From the NCBI GenBank assembly GCA_013399015.1, contig VWZX01010545.1, positions 98,179 through 162,178 of the forward strand: DNA of 64,000 bases, written 5' to 3'. This document shows, one piece after another, positions 31,501-39,222 of this stretch. Each line of letters starts with the position of its first letter. Positions within the stretch are counted from its first letter, which is position 1. This DNA is from Galbula dea. Taxonomy: Eukaryota; Chordata; Aves; Piciformes; Galbulidae. The notes beneath the pieces are model-generated. The model made no database searches. It was not told where the DNA came from and saw nothing but the letters and a program-made list of their open reading frames with translations. The position numbers and the translations under genes were made by a program.

Positions 31501-32670
31501 ACACAGTAGAGATTATTGTAAGTATAACCCTGCACCCTTCCAGATCCAAGTTGCAAATGACTCTCAGGTCCCAGCTGCTATTTTCAGCTCATGACTATGA
31601 TTTCAAACAAAAAGAGATTAAAGATCACAGACATTCCAGCCACATATCCTTTAGGAGTCCCTTTTTGTTGCCATGCAGTCCTTAACTCCTCAAGCTACTC
31701 TTTGTCTACACCCAGGAGTCCTGTCAGGCATCACAACCCATCCTCTCACTAGCAACAGCACATGGAGTCCAAACCCAGGGAGGCTGCAGGTGTAAGCACA
31801 GTGCAAACAGTGAGCACCTTAGCTGCTACAGGTGTCTGCAATGATCCCTGGAGCATGAAGGTGTTGGTAGCCTCTGCAGATGCCATCTGTGAGGGGATCT
31901 CCATCCATTGTATATCTATGGATTTTGGAGACCAGAAGAATCTGAAGATTTGCCCTTGAGTAACCCAAAGCATCTTGCTTAAAGGAAAATTTGTCATCTC
32001 AGCATTTGGGCTCCCTGCCCACCTGATACAGAGGTGAGGAAACCATCCTCACACCAGCAACCATGGTACTGCCTGCCTAAGGGATGGGGCAGCAGGAGGA
32101 AATAACCCTCAGAATTAAACAAATACTAAATACCCCATGTACCAGCTTGAGCATAAAAAGCACATTTCAATCCCACTGCTTTTTGAGATGCTTTCCTCAA
32201 CACAGACCTTAGGCTTCCTAAGCAGCCTATCTGAGCTTGAGACAGATGAATTGAGACACTGAATCTAGACCCCTGGTGTCCCTGTGGTGTTGTGTCCTCC
32301 TGCACGTGGGCAGGCTAACCTAATGCACCCCTAGCTGTTCCCCCAGGGAAATGCTGCAGTGAACACAGGAGGTTAGCAGCAGCTGAGGTCTGCAGAGGTT
32401 CAGCAGCTGAGGTCTGCAGAGGTTCAGAAGCAGCTGCTCAGACCCCAAAGCCTAATGCTACTGAACCTCCACTTCCTTCCAGGTCCCAGAGAGAAAACCT
32501 GCTCAGCTCCCAGTTCCCCAACGCAAACCTCCACCTCCACCAAAGGTAACCCAGATGTCACAGCAAGTTCTTTGGGGATGTAATATGTTCAGACTGCACC
32601 AGGCACACTCTGCTTTAACTCTTTCTGTTTCCTGTAGGCTTTAAAACCTCCAACTAACCCCAGAGTATGA
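10546..32670 (+). CDS. ADAM28: ADAM28, membrane-anchored metalloprotease-disintegrin (24 coding exons, spliced)
   Basis: The product is a type I transmembrane zinc endopeptidase that sheds or cleaves cell-surface and matrix proteins; mammalian ADAM28 (MDC-L) is expressed in lymphocytes and epididymis and binds alpha4beta1 integrin (family knowledge). Spliced CDS is 52+101+77+79+77+196+63+72+170+85+131+178+90+196+103+157+81+79+91+100+63+78+63+33 = 2,415 nt, 804 residues; human ADAM28 is about 775. Seen: signal peptide ~1-18, prodomain with Cys168-Gly, metalloprotease ~203-398 with H339, E340, H343, H349 and Met-turn M363, disintegrin ~408-495, cysteine-rich ~496-625, six-cysteine EGF-like 628-655, TM ~664-685, tail 686-804. 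Sequons are at N172 and N627. No frameshift or internal stop was found. ADAM8 is the closest alternative, but the EGF block 'CDHELQCQCEEGW' and the 'MCGKLFC' block fit ADAM28. Every join is predicted from sequence, not from transcripts. Confidence 0.93.
13218..13318 (+). CDS. ADAM28: ADAM28 exon 2: start of prodomain
   Basis: Residues 18-51. The acceptor is ccctag|GGAGC and the donor GAG|gtatga. It encodes LPGVDHYEIVYP followed by KLHTIHKRD, which matches the first prodomain block of ADAM28 (family pattern LPGVxxYExVYPxxLHxxHKR). This block was the first clear family marker at the amino end. Confidence 0.92.
13956..14032 (+). CDS. ADAM28: ADAM28 exon 3: prodomain
   Basis: Residues 52-76 plus two bases. 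Acceptor tttacag|ACAAA and donor AATAA|gtaggt. Encodes the beta-strand block NGEEVILHLEKN typical of ADAM prodomains. Intron 3 (14033-16510) carries a reversed CR1 piece, the 24-bp minisatellite and a second short CR1 relic. Confidence 0.9.
14205..14448 (-). mobile_element. CR1 LINE 3' fragment (intron 3)
   Basis: Contains 'ctggaagagatttctgagat', 'caccaagtccaaccagcaac' and 'gggatggtgactccaccacc'; more diverged than the copy near 1 kb but of the same subfamily. Confidence 0.9.
14688..15023. repeat. 24-bp minisatellite, 14 in-phase units (intron 3)
   Basis: The unit ggctccatggcatgggctgg+tgtt recurs with period 24 exactly fourteen times, with partial units on both flanks (about 14669-15030). 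Variants alternate ggttgtgtt, gctggtgtt and gactgtgtt. Since 24 is a multiple of 3 and the unit has no stop in most frames, long open frames appear on both strands (8-residue repeats such as MEPTPAHA on minus); these are not genes. Confidence 0.95.
15883..15992 (-). mobile_element. CR1 LINE short relic (intron 3)
   Basis: About 110 bp with 'gttagaagggacccatgagg', 'ctgtctgtgcacaggacagc' and 'taagggcattgtccaaa', a decayed CR1 3' end. Confidence 0.75.
16511..16589 (+). CDS. ADAM28: ADAM28 exon 4: prodomain
   Basis: Residues 77-103. Acceptor ctctttgcag|GGACC, donor ATCAAG|gtaaca. Encodes SDYTETLYSEDGQ and ITTSPQI, matching the ADAM28 'YTETYY...EITTSPQI' block. A pyrimidine-rich tandem array starts within about 15 bp of this donor, an unusual setting for a constitutive exon. 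Confidence 0.92.
16600..16975. repeat. ~33-bp pyrimidine-rich tandem array (start of intron 4)
   Basis: About a dozen units of the type 'aggtttctttccctcacac' + 'ttgcagccttgagg', mostly 30-33 bp, beginning right after the exon 4 donor (16589). Each unit pairs a pyrimidine run with cag or tag, resembling a 3' splice acceptor. The minus strand is open through the array (KPPQGCKCEGK-type 11-residue repeats), a by-product of the repeat. Confidence 0.9.
18592..18668 (+). CDS. ADAM28: ADAM28 exon 5: prodomain
   Basis: Residues 104-128 plus two bases. Acceptor is ttcctccacag|GATC and donor CTGAG|gtaagg. Encodes HCYYEGYILND and ASISACEGL, the ADAM prodomain 'CYYxGxI...ASISxCxGL' signature. The two cysteines of this signature are present. 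Confidence 0.94.
19139..19334 (+). CDS. ADAM28: ADAM28 exon 6: prodomain with cysteine switch
   Basis: Residues 129-194. Acceptor tttcttag|TGGC, donor CCAGAA|gtaagt. Encodes GYFETHGQKYLIEPL, then TCG at 167-169; Cys168 is the likely cysteine-switch residue that ligates the active-site zinc in the latent form. A glycosylation sequon (N172-N-S) follows directly. No R-x-(K/R)-R furin site is seen between Cys168 and the protease domain, in line with autocatalytic activation reported for ADAM28. Confidence 0.93.
19774..19836 (+). CDS. ADAM28: ADAM28 exon 7: prodomain/metalloprotease boundary
   Basis: Residues 195-215, phase 0 at both ends. Acceptor ttttccttcag|ATGAAAG, donor ACTTTG|gtgagt. Encodes KKYLEVYIVADN, the first strand of the reprolysin fold. 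Prodomain removal probably occurs at or just before this block. Confidence 0.93.
20202..20273 (+). CDS. ADAM28: ADAM28 exon 8: metalloprotease
   Basis: Residues 216-239. Acceptor ttacttctcag|TACAAG, donor AACACG|gtgaga. Encodes the helix A region (VRQRIFGIVNYIN). Intron 8 (20274-20923) contains a long polypyrimidine microsatellite. Confidence 0.93.
20458..20600. repeat. Polypyrimidine microsatellite (CTTT/CCTT) in intron 8
   Basis: An almost pure C/T tract on the plus strand made of cttt, cctt and ccct runs, with an internal duplication of 'cttccttcttctgcccttt'. The minus strand is homopurine. Such tracts can form triplex DNA and are slippage-prone. Confidence 0.9.
20924..21093 (+). CDS. ADAM28: ADAM28 exon 9: metalloprotease
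   Basis: Residues 240-295 plus two bases. Acceptor tttgctgcag|GTTTAT. Encodes HIYVALVGLEIWTDGDK and FSKWRLSDLLKRKRND, diagnostic reprolysin strands. The donor CTCTC|gtgggt is weak (no AG before GT, G at +4). Another GT four bases on (21098) would break the frame, so 21093 is chosen from protein continuity into exon 10. Confidence 0.9.
21430..21495 (+). mobile_element. CR1 LINE 3' terminus only (intron 9)
   Basis: About 65 bp: gagttggactggatgatcc, gggtcccttccaactctggc, gagattctgtgaa. A severely 5'-truncated insertion. Confidence 0.85.
21932..22016 (+). CDS. ADAM28: ADAM28 exon 10: metalloprotease
   Basis: Residues 296-324. Acceptor cttccttccag|AGGCT, donor ATTCAG|gtctga. Encodes FEGTTIGLAFLKSICS...GIIQ, the strand IV/edge region preceding the catalytic helix. 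An inner GT after 'tctgcag' is rejected because it would delete the conserved GIIQ. Intron 10 (22017-23657) holds a 26-bp tandem repeat and a CR1. Confidence 0.92.
22445..22602. repeat. 26-bp tandem repeat, about six units (intron 10)
   Basis: Units of the form cactctacttaacccccagc+ttaaag repeat at 22445, 22471, 22497 and 22523 with period 26, followed by two diverged copies ('ctctatttctaaacttcag', 'ctgtactcaaaacctcag'). Confidence 0.9.
23285..23578 (+). mobile_element. CR1 LINE 3' fragment (intron 10)
   Basis: Contains 'gaggacaagaggaaatggca', 'cagtggtggagtcaccatcc' and 'ggttggacttgatgacctca', ending in gttctgtgg. It ends about 80 bp before the exon 11 acceptor. Confidence 0.93.
23658..23788 (+). 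CDS. ADAM28: ADAM28 exon 11: catalytic zinc site
   Basis: Residues 325-367 plus two bases. Acceptor cctctacag|GATC, donor GTCAG|gtaggg. Encodes HEMGHNLGMSHD at 339-350: zinc ligands H339, H343, H349 and the general base E340 are all present, so the enzyme is predicted active. CIM at 361-363 supplies the Met-turn. Confidence 0.97.
24533..24710 (+). CDS. ADAM28: ADAM28 exon 12: end of metalloprotease, start of disintegrin
   Basis: Residues 368-427. Acceptor cccacccccag|CTCTG, donor CCAGAG|gtatct. Encodes FSSCSLQSFEAYM, KCL, then CGNGFVEKGEECDCG (410-424), the canonical opening of the disintegrin domain. Confidence 0.95.
25221..25310 (+). CDS. ADAM28: ADAM28 exon 13: disintegrin domain
   Basis: Residues 428-457, phase 0. 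Acceptor ctctgccccag|GAGTG, donor TGCCAG|gtaagg. Encodes CTSDCCDPETCRL, GSLCA and GECCENCQ, with the regular disintegrin cysteine spacing. Confidence 0.95.
25632..26199 (+). mobile_element. CR1 LINE 3' fragment (intron 13)
   Basis: About 570 bp: 'ggagacctcccctgcagtgc', 'gttcagcctggagaaggctc', 'acaggacaagggctgatggt', ending in 'caagcattctatgatttg'. It fills most of the distal part of intron 13 and stops about 55 bp short of exon 14. Confidence 0.92.
26254..26449 (+). CDS. ADAM28: ADAM28 exon 14: disintegrin loop and cysteine-rich start
   Basis: Residues 458-522 plus one base. Acceptor cctccctgcag|TACAG, donor GGACCAC|gtgagt. The disintegrin loop runs C465 to C478 (CRAAKDDCDLAEMC) with the usual xCD motif and no RGD. 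Then follow ECPADRFRVNGYPC and a YCYMGICPT block. A plus-strand CR1 ends only about 55 bp upstream of this acceptor. Confidence 0.96.
27130..27232 (+). CDS. ADAM28: ADAM28 exon 15: cysteine-rich domain
   Basis: Residues 523-556 plus two bases. Acceptor ctccttcacag|AGGCT, donor CAAAAA|gtaagc. Encodes ASCYQMNQKGVYYGYCRK and PCHK, matching the ADAM28 block with SCY, YGYCR and PC at the same spacing. Confidence 0.94.
27447..27511. repeat. GATA-type microsatellite (intron 15)
   Basis: Imperfect agatag/atagat runs interrupted by gatgata and gatgtag, within intron 15 (27233-27812). Probably length-polymorphic. Confidence 0.85.
27813..27969 (+). CDS. ADAM28: ADAM28 exon 16: cysteine-rich domain
   Basis: Residues 557-609. 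Acceptor ttctccttccag|AGATA, donor GGGATG|gttagt. Encodes DIMCGKLFCTGG, VTFESCK and GMILDGTKCGNGM. This MCGKLFC...GTKCG arrangement separates ADAM28 from ADAM8. Confidence 0.94.
28575..28655 (+). CDS. ADAM28: ADAM28 exon 17: cysteine-rich to EGF-like
   Basis: Residues 610-636. Acceptor catttcag|GTCTG, donor CATGCT|gtaaga. Encodes VCSHGECVY and SSNCSAKCTGHA. N627-C-S is a glycosylation sequon. C628 and C632 open the EGF-like module. Confidence 0.94.
29254..29332 (+). CDS. ADAM28: ADAM28 exon 18: EGF-like domain
   Basis: Residues 637-662 plus one base. Acceptor gggcttccctag|GTGTG, donor GTCATCA|gtaagt. Encodes VCDHELQCQCEEGWAPPSCD with C638, C644, C646 and C655 completing the six-cysteine module. 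From memory this stretch is nearly identical to the mammalian ADAM28 block and is the best single piece of evidence for the gene name. Confidence 0.95.
29383..29570. repeat. 94-bp tandem duplication including CR1 sequence (intron 18)
   Basis: Copy 1 (29383-29476) and copy 2 (29477-29570) both run from gagctgctgaaaccc to cagggcttaaag and differ at only one to two bases. The second half of each copy is CR1 ('gagaaggctccagggagacc'). The near-identity implies a recent duplication after the CR1 inserted. Confidence 0.92.
29432..29700 (+). mobile_element. CR1 LINE internal fragment, partly duplicated (intron 18)
   Basis: Same subfamily as the intron 13 copy ('gagaaggctccagggagacc' ... 'acaggacaagggctgatggg' ... 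'ggaagaaatctttcacaggg'); it lacks the 3' terminus and includes the 94-bp duplication. Confidence 0.88.
29780..29870 (+). CDS. ADAM28: ADAM28 exon 19: transmembrane helix
   Basis: Residues 663-692 plus two bases. Acceptor cccctgccag|GCTTT, donor AAGAAGAG|gtaaaa. Encodes about 22 uncharged residues (664-685, rich in V, A and L), then a basic stop-transfer RFRGFKKR. This fixes a type I orientation with a cytoplasmic C-terminus. Confidence 0.92.
30190..30289 (+). CDS. ADAM28: ADAM28 exon 20: cytoplasmic tail
   Basis: Residues 693-726. Acceptor tctgtgtag|CTGTC, donor CAGAAG|gtaaga. Low similarity to any tail I know. The reading frame is held by the phase from exon 19 and stays open; it ends in PVLPVPAQK. 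Confidence 0.8.
30560..30622 (+). CDS. ADAM28: ADAM28 exon 21: proline-rich tail
   Basis: Residues 727-747, phase 0. Acceptor tctttccag|GTGAA, donor CAGAGT|gtaagt. Encodes KKLLLPVPPPQ. A 70-bp tandem array starts about 40 bp after this donor. Confidence 0.82.
30663..31252. repeat. ~70-bp tandem array, eight units plus a partial (intron 21)
   Basis: Units start at about 30663, 30735, 30805, 30878, 30948, 31018, 31091 and 31171 (spacing 70-80 bp), each with ggctttggggaca, a cagttcatgctgtggtggtg core and gacctgcaatggcaat. It creates long open frames on both strands that are not genes. Confidence 0.95.
31440..31517 (+). CDS. ADAM28: ADAM28 exon 22: proline-rich tail
   Basis: Residues 748-773, phase 0. 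Acceptor ttcttttacag|CCTGT, donor GAGATTATT|gtaagt. Encodes RPQVPPPPVPSAKP. As a phase 0 cassette of 78 nt it could be skipped without a frameshift. Confidence 0.82.
32483..32545 (+). CDS. ADAM28: ADAM28 exon 23: proline-rich tail with SH3 motifs
   Basis: Residues 774-794, phase 0. Acceptor acttccttccag|GTCCC, donor CCAAAG|gtaacc. Encodes PVPQRKPPPPPK, which satisfies R787-xx-P790-xx-P793 (class I) and P789-xx-P792-x-K794 (class II) SH3-ligand patterns. Confidence 0.85.
32638..32670 (+). CDS. ADAM28: ADAM28 exon 24: C-terminus and stop
   Basis: Residues 795-804 (ALKPPTNPRV) and TGA at 32668-32670. Acceptor ttcctgtag|GCTTT. The preceding intron is only 92 bp. Confidence 0.85.
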   Translation, partial: ALKPPTNPRV

Positions 32671-33890
32671 AAGTTCTGCTGCTCAAGATAGCTGAAATTG
32701 CCAGGGACCATTTGGTTGTCCCTTGATTCCTTCACTTTTGGCCAAGGCAACCAAGACAGTCTTCCTGTTCTCTTTACCCAAAGGACAACTGACTGACAGC
32801 TGCTTTGAAAGCAGAAGGTTGGTTTTCAAACAGTGAGGAACTCTTGGGTGAGCATCAAGCTTCTGTCCAAAAGGAACTGGAGCAGAGTCACTACTTGCAC
32901 TAAGAGTTAGACTGGGAGGACGATATGGAAGCTGCTTGCTACATCCTCACTCCTAAGCCACCACCACAATCTGTGGCTGCACTGGGGTGTCCTCCACCTA
33001 CACTGCTTTTCTGGGTGCAGACCTGAGAAGATCAGGACAGTATGGCTACTAGATGTTTGTAAATTGGAGACTTTTTGCTGCCTTTCTGGGTTTTTGCTAG
33101 CCCTCTCTTCAGCAACAGGCCAGACCTTCTCCTTCATCTGCATGTTCTGGAAAAAGAAGAATCCTTCCTGTCCACTGGAGAGAAGTTTGTGTCCTCAAGG
33201 CCTGAACTAGCCCTGGAACACTGGGAATGCATTGATCCTGGGAAGATCTCTTTGGCTGGGATTGAATCCATAGATTCTCTGTTAAAGAAGGTGCTTCTGT
33301 TGAGGAGGTTGAACTGGAGATCTGCTCAAAAGCAAAGCACACAGGAGTCAAGTCCAAAAGAGCTCCAGCTGCCACCACTGCACAGTCAACAAAAAGCCTT
33401 AATCATTTCTTTCATTTGCCTCTCAGCTCCAGAAATATCAGAGTATTTCTCCCTTCCAGGATACACACACCCTTAGTGTTTTTCATTTCACTGCTCTTGC
33501 ACCAGGGCTGTGTTATTGTAAAGTTGCTAATGAGGCTGGGGCTGGGCACAGGAGGTTGTTTTTTTGTGGGAAAACATCACAGCCCAAGGTTTTGCCCACT
33601 GCTTTAGTACTGAGGGGTTCTTCATTTGCTCCTGGCCTGTTGGCATCACCCTTGTTGACATTATTGGCCTGCTGGCCCAGATCTGCAGGACACTGTTGGA
33701 GCTGGTGGTGGGGATCCTGTGAGGGTGCTGGCTCTGGTGCTGCTGTTACCATTGGCACTGATGTTCTTCATGTGGTTGGCATTGAGATTTTGGAGTCAAA
33801 GAGCTCAGAAGTGTTTTTCAAGGAACAAAAATTTTACCAGGAAAAGAAAGAAAGAAAAAAAGAGAGGTGAATAAAATTGCCCTGGCCCCA
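32671..33890 (+). other. Probable ADAM28 3'UTR
   Basis: Unique, non-coding sequence follows the stop codon. The first canonical AATAAA is at 33870-33875, with G/T-rich sequence around 33915-33950 that could act as the downstream element. A variant ATTAAA at 34592-34597 is a second possible end. There is no transcript evidence, so the end is approximate. Confidence 0.4.
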
Positions 33891-34935
33891 AAATAGGCAA
33901 GATTTTATAGAGGTTCCAGTTTGAACTGGATTTGGGGTGGGATCAGGATCCAAATGAGAACACAGATCCAAATTGATTATGCTGTGGCTCAGGAAGGCAG
34001 TTTCCAGCCCTTGGAAACCACATGGCTGCCAAACAACCAGTACAAGACCTGGGTCTGTGGCCAGCACTGTGCAGACTAACCTGGACCTGGACTGGGTCTC
34101 ACCAGAACCTCCTAGGCCTTCTCCTCCTCAGAGGGCCTGAAACCTTCTACTCAACAAACCAATGCACACCAGACACTGCTGAAATCCTGTTCAGATACTG
34201 AACAGACACCTGCATAGCCCCTGCCCAAATGCAGAGCCGCCTTCTTCTGCTTCAGAGACCATTCCTGCAGCTGACCCATCCTCTGATCCAGAAATGACCC
34301 TGAGCCAGTCAATCTCTTCCTTTGGGCTAGGCTGGCTTTCAGGTTGCCCAGCAAGTACTGTATGGTCTGCAGAGCACAGATGTGATGAAATCCAGAGTCT
34401 TCAGCTTCAGAAGTCAGGTGGGGGTTTTGGTTTAGGGTAGATTTTACTGGAAGAGCCTAGCTGTCTTCTGCTGTGGATAATTGCTTCTTGGAGTCAGAAA
34501 TGGATTTTAATCTCTTTCCACTTGACTATCATGTAAAGATCTAGATCTTATTTTTTATGAACTGTAATTAATGGAATGATAAGATTTCTGGATTAAAAGT
34601 GTTCCCTCTACACTGGAGGCAGCCCCTTTGTTGTCTGAAGATCATCATTTGCACAAGAAACAGATGACAATAGTGTGAAGTCCAATCCAAGCCCCTAAAA
34701 CATCCCATTTAGACCAAGAAAGGTGCTGCCAAACCCTGCCAAGGGAGCCAGTAAAGCTGGATCAAATGTAGAATAAGAGCTGACAAGATACTGCATCAGC
34801 ATTTTGCTTCCTTCATGGTTTCCAACCTTTTCCACTTTGTGAGCCCTCAAGAATCTTCCAAGGATCTAGAGTGTTGGGGCAAGTCTAGAGACTAGCTTTT
34901 TCTCAGACACCTTCCTGAGATCCAGCTCCCAAAGA

Positions 34936-35137
34936 CAGAATCCCTGAATCCCAGCATGTTTGGGGTGGGAAGGGACCTCTGGGGATCATCCAGGCCAACC
35001 CCCTGCTCCACCACACTCACCCCCAGCAGCTTGCCCAGGGTCACCTCCAGCTGCCTTTGCAATCTCTCCACACAAGGAGACTCCACAGCCTCTCTGCAAA
35101 GCCTGGGCCAGGGCTCTGGCACCTTCAAAGTAACTGA
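34936..35137 (-). mobile_element. CR1 LINE 3' fragment
   Basis: 'cccagcatgtttggggtggg', 'aagggacctctggggatcat' and 'ccaggccaaccccctgctcc'; about 200 bp, reversed CR1 3' end. Confidence 0.9.
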
Positions 35138-35373
35138 AGTTTTTCCTTATGTTTAGTTAGAACATCCTGGGTTCTAGTGTGGAATTTGGGCTTACTTTCT
35201 CCTGCAGAAAGCCAATATCCTGTCTGACTTTATGGGCTCAAACCTCCTTCATCTCAGCACACTTTCAGCAAGCAAAGCCTGCAGCCTAGCACCCAGGGAG
35301 ACTGTGAGTGCCCTACTGAGACCAAGCACCCATCTGCACCACACACAAAGCAGTGTGTGACTAAGAGCATCTA

Positions 35374-35487
35374 GCTCCCCCTGGGATGGAGCTCAGCAAC
35401 CCCCGGGATGGAGCTCAGCAACCCCCGGGATGGAGCTCAGCAGCCCCTGGGATGGAGCTCAGCACCCCCCTGGTGTGGAGCTCAGCT
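35374..35487. repeat. 23-bp tandem repeat, five units
   Basis: Units of cccctgggatggagctcagc+aac, some with ccccggg carrying rare CpGs, in the downstream flank. Confidence 0.9.
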
Positions 35488-37590
35488 TCTGACCTTCTCC
35501 AGCAGGGCTGGTTTGCAGGCAGAAGCTATTGTTCTCTTATACAAACATGACATCTACTGTTAACAAGCCTCCACTGCATGAGGACTGGGAGCCCAGGAAA
35601 GCTCAAGACACCTTCAGCACTCCCCAGCTGCCACAAGCCTGCAGGACATGCAGCACTAATACGTCCCCAAATGCATTTCCCTCTCTGCTCTCTCCCCCGT
35701 TCCAGCCAGTTGCAAGAGTTTGATGCAGGTTCAGCTGTTGCCTTGGTCCTGGCTGAGGGTCTCCCGCTCAGCAGGATTTGCTCTCCCCCTCTTCAGGGAG
35801 CAGCCAGTCCTCTTGCTGGCATCAGACATCCAGACCCAGAAGGGTTTTGGCACAGTGCTGGCAGCCACCAGCAGTGAAGTGACACTGAGTCTGCAGTTGC
35901 TGTGCAGGAGCCATGTGCTCCCAGCCCCAAAGCTAAGCAGTTTACCCCTGGTTTTGGGGTGGGTTTGTTTCAGGATGAGTGAGGACTACACCTATCCATC
36001 TCCCCTTACTCCATGGCAAACCAAAAATGCCTGCTTTATTTCCTCTTTCTTTTCAATCTCCCAATCCCCCTCCTCCTTTCATCCCTCTTTTCTTTCCTCT
36101 GTGGCTGAGGGATGGTGCTGCCAAGAGACAGCAAACCTTCTGCTCTTCTCAACCCCAAACCAATCCTGGCTGTGAAAGGGGTTTTTTTTGAGGGAGGGAG
36201 GGAGGTATCCTGAAAACACAGCACACTCTGAACCATCCCAACACCCCAATTTCCTCAGGAGTTCCTCCCAAAGTGTCCCCTTTGCTGTGCTAAGCCAGCG
36301 CTGGCCATTAGAGGGCAATGGGGCATGGAGAAGAAGTTTCTCTTGCTCTCTCTGAGCTGTCTGCTATCACCTCAACCCAATCAATTCTCAACTCCCTGCA
36401 TCCTCTGACCTTGCCTTATAGATTCAGGAGACATTAGCAAGGGCACCATCAGGCAGGAAGAGTGGGGAGACTGGAGCCCATCCAGATCTTCAGACACAGA
36501 GGCACCAGCCAACTAATAAATAGACTGAAGCCAACCTTTCCAACATCACACCACAGACAGGACAGGCTCAAAGCTCCACACAGCAAGAGGCAGCCTTTAA
36601 TTGAGCCAGGCTTTAGTGACCAGAAAACAAGATGTTGTCCTACCAGCCCTTATCAAAACGAATAACAAATGTCACTTGGAACACACAAGGAAGAGTTTTC
36701 TTCCCCTTTGCCTTCCCTAGGCCAGCAGATCTTTTGGAGCCTCAATGTGCTGTAGAAATCATTCCCTTCTGAATACATAAATGAATTAAAGGCTGCAGGC
36801 TGAGTCCACTGATGGGCAAATCCCTGGAAAGTCATGGAAATAATGAAGATTTCTTAACTGGCAGAGCCTGAATATTCAGATCTTATTGTCTGTCTACCAC
36901 CCAAGCAGGCAAATAGCTCTTACCATGGTGTATGGGACACTGGTGATGTCAGTATCTGATAATAAAGGTAAATATGACCCTCAGCCACCAGCTACTTTCT
37001 GTTATTTACCAGTGGCTGAGAAGTGTCAAGCTTTAATCACCAATTTATTGGTAACTTCCCAAGTATGGCATTGCTGGATGCTTTTGACCTTCCCCTGGAG
37101 ATGGGAGGCCCTGGGAAAGGGGCAGTGGGGGCTGTTGTGTTGCCAGCAATTGCCCTGGGTCCCTGTTCAGTTGGAAGTAACCTTCAGGACAAGTGGTACA
37201 GATATTAGCAGGCTGTTCTTGACATGAGATCCATAAAGAATTGCAGATAATGCATGGCCCCAGCCTCTACAAGGTCTAGGGGAGGAAACAGGAGAGGCTG
37301 AACTATTGACAGATGTGTCTGTAAGAGCTGTTAAAACAGGGACAGCAGTTTCCAAGGGCTTGGGCTAAGAAATCTTGGTCCCAGGCCTGACAAAATAGAT
37401 GTGAGTGCAGAGCAGGGAGCTACAGGATCAATGGAAAGAGTTCAGACAACTTCAGCAGGGCTTCAGAAATGGAGACATCCACCTTCAGCAGCCAGAAACC
37501 CCTGAGGAAGGCTGGAGAACTTTGCTAGCAGCCCTCAGGGCAGGTGAGGACTGAGCTCAGGTGTGCTCACTGTGTGCTGCAGATAGAGAA

Positions 37591-37620
37591 GTGGTCTCTC
37601 TCTCTCTCTCCCTCTCTCTT
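37591..37620. repeat. (TC)n microsatellite
   Basis: A run of tctctctc with one or two interruptions, about 30 bp. Confidence 0.85.
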
Positions 37621-38599
37621 CTGTGTGTTCATGCATGGAGAGAGAAATGAGCTGCTCCCTGCCATGCACTGAATCTCTCTTCTCATGTCCTGAAGTGCAC
37701 TGGAGTGATGGATTTTCCATGTTACTTCTTTTCCAGCTGCCACTGAGAGACATGTCCCTGAATGCCATCAGTGGCCACACATCTGAAGTGCTGCAGTGAA
37801 TTACTGAACATGTTCCAGAGATCAGCCCATCCCCAAATCCCTGCCACCCAGCCCCATTCCATGCTGAGGCTTCCTAGCAGCACAAAACCCAGGAGATGAC
37901 TTGAACAGGGGAGAAAACAAGCAACAAGAAACCCAAACCTAGAGTGTAGTCTCTCAGTCAAAGGTCCTGAGAGAGAGGAACATGATTCAGCCCCTCCAGA
38001 GACACCAGCTGAAAACCTACATGCTCTGCTGCTAGGAGCTCACCCCTCTCCATCCTCTCTCATGTAGCTCCTAGCCAGATTTCAAGGCAACAGCCCCTCT
38101 TGGATTCTCAGGTGGGATTGACTCAGATGCCTTGGCACTTAGCAGCTACCAGCAGGGTTTGGGCTTTTCAGAGCAGCTTAGCATCTTCCACACCCAGCAC
38201 CTGAAGCTCACTCACCTGGAAACTCAAATCCAGCCTTAAGTTCCTTCTGCTTCAGCTTTGCATGTTCAAAATAAGGAGACTGGCTCCTCTCCCTCTCTGC
38301 CTCATCTCTCCCAACTCAGATGCCCTCCCTTGCTGGCTGCAGAGGGGATGCCCAACCCCATTTTTGGGCTGAGCCCCTCAGGACTAGTTTTCTACCCTTC
38401 TGGAGCCCCCCTGCCTTTTGTGTGCACACAAAGGGGCCTGGGCTGCTTTTTCTAGGCTATAATAGCAGGAATGACTTGAAGCAACAACACTAAAGCATCT
38501 TTAACTACCTCTCATACTGCTACCTCTCTTAACTCACAATCTCTTGCTGCCACACTCAGCTGGGGTTGGGCTTTGGCTGACAATCCCTGTGCTGAAGCT

Positions 38600-39222
38600 C
38601 CTCAAAGGAGCCAAGAAGGCCAATGGCATCCTGGGGGGCAGCAAGAAGAGTGTGACCAGCAGGGCAAGGGAGGTTCTCCTCCTCCTCTACTCTGCCCTAG
38701 TCAGGCCACAGCTGGAGTCCTGGGGCCAGTTCTGGGCTCCCCAGTTCCAGACACACAAGGAACTACTGGAGAGGGCACAGAAAAGGGCTGCAGGAATGCT
38801 GAGGGGACTGGAACATCTCTGCTGGGGAATGGCTGAGAGCCCTGGGGCTGGGGAGCCTGGAGAGGAGCAGACTGAGGGGAGATCTGCTCAATGCTTAGCA
38901 ATGTTGCCTGGCTGGGGGGCAGGAGGCTGGGGCCAGGCTTTGGGCAGTGGTGCCCAGGGACAGGACAAGAGGGAACAGGCACAGACTGGGACAGAGGAAG
39001 TTCCAGCTGAACATCAGGAGGAACTTCTTTCCTTTGAGGGTGCAGAGCCCTGGCCCAGGCTTCCCAGAGAGGTGCTGGAGTCTCCATCTCTGGAGGAGAC
39101 CCAAACCTACCTGGAGGTGATCCTGGGCAACCTGCTCTGGGTGCCCCTGCTCTGATAGATGAAGTTGGACTGGATGATCTCCAGAGGTCCCTTCCAACCC
39201 CTAACAGTCTGTGGTTCTGTGA
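38600..39222 (+). mobile_element. CR1 LINE 3' fragment with ORF2 C-terminus
   Basis: About 620 bp. The upstream part still reads YSALVRPQLESWGQFWAP and LLERAQKRAAGMLRGLEH, the end of the CR1 ORF2 reverse transcriptase. It then runs through the 3'UTR to 'ggactggatgatctccagag' and 'ggttctgtg'. An open frame at 38544-39155 is this relic. Confidence 0.95.

Noticed and set aside
10546..32670. Assignment of the gene as ADAM8
   Set aside because: The proline-rich tail and the ALKPP end resemble ADAM8, but the EGF-like block, the MCGKLFC block and the prodomain ITTSPQI block fit ADAM28 much better.
38544..39155. 203-codon open frame, and a similar one at 48166-48777
   Set aside because: These are CR1 ORF2 C-terminal remnants running into CR1 3'UTR, not host genes.
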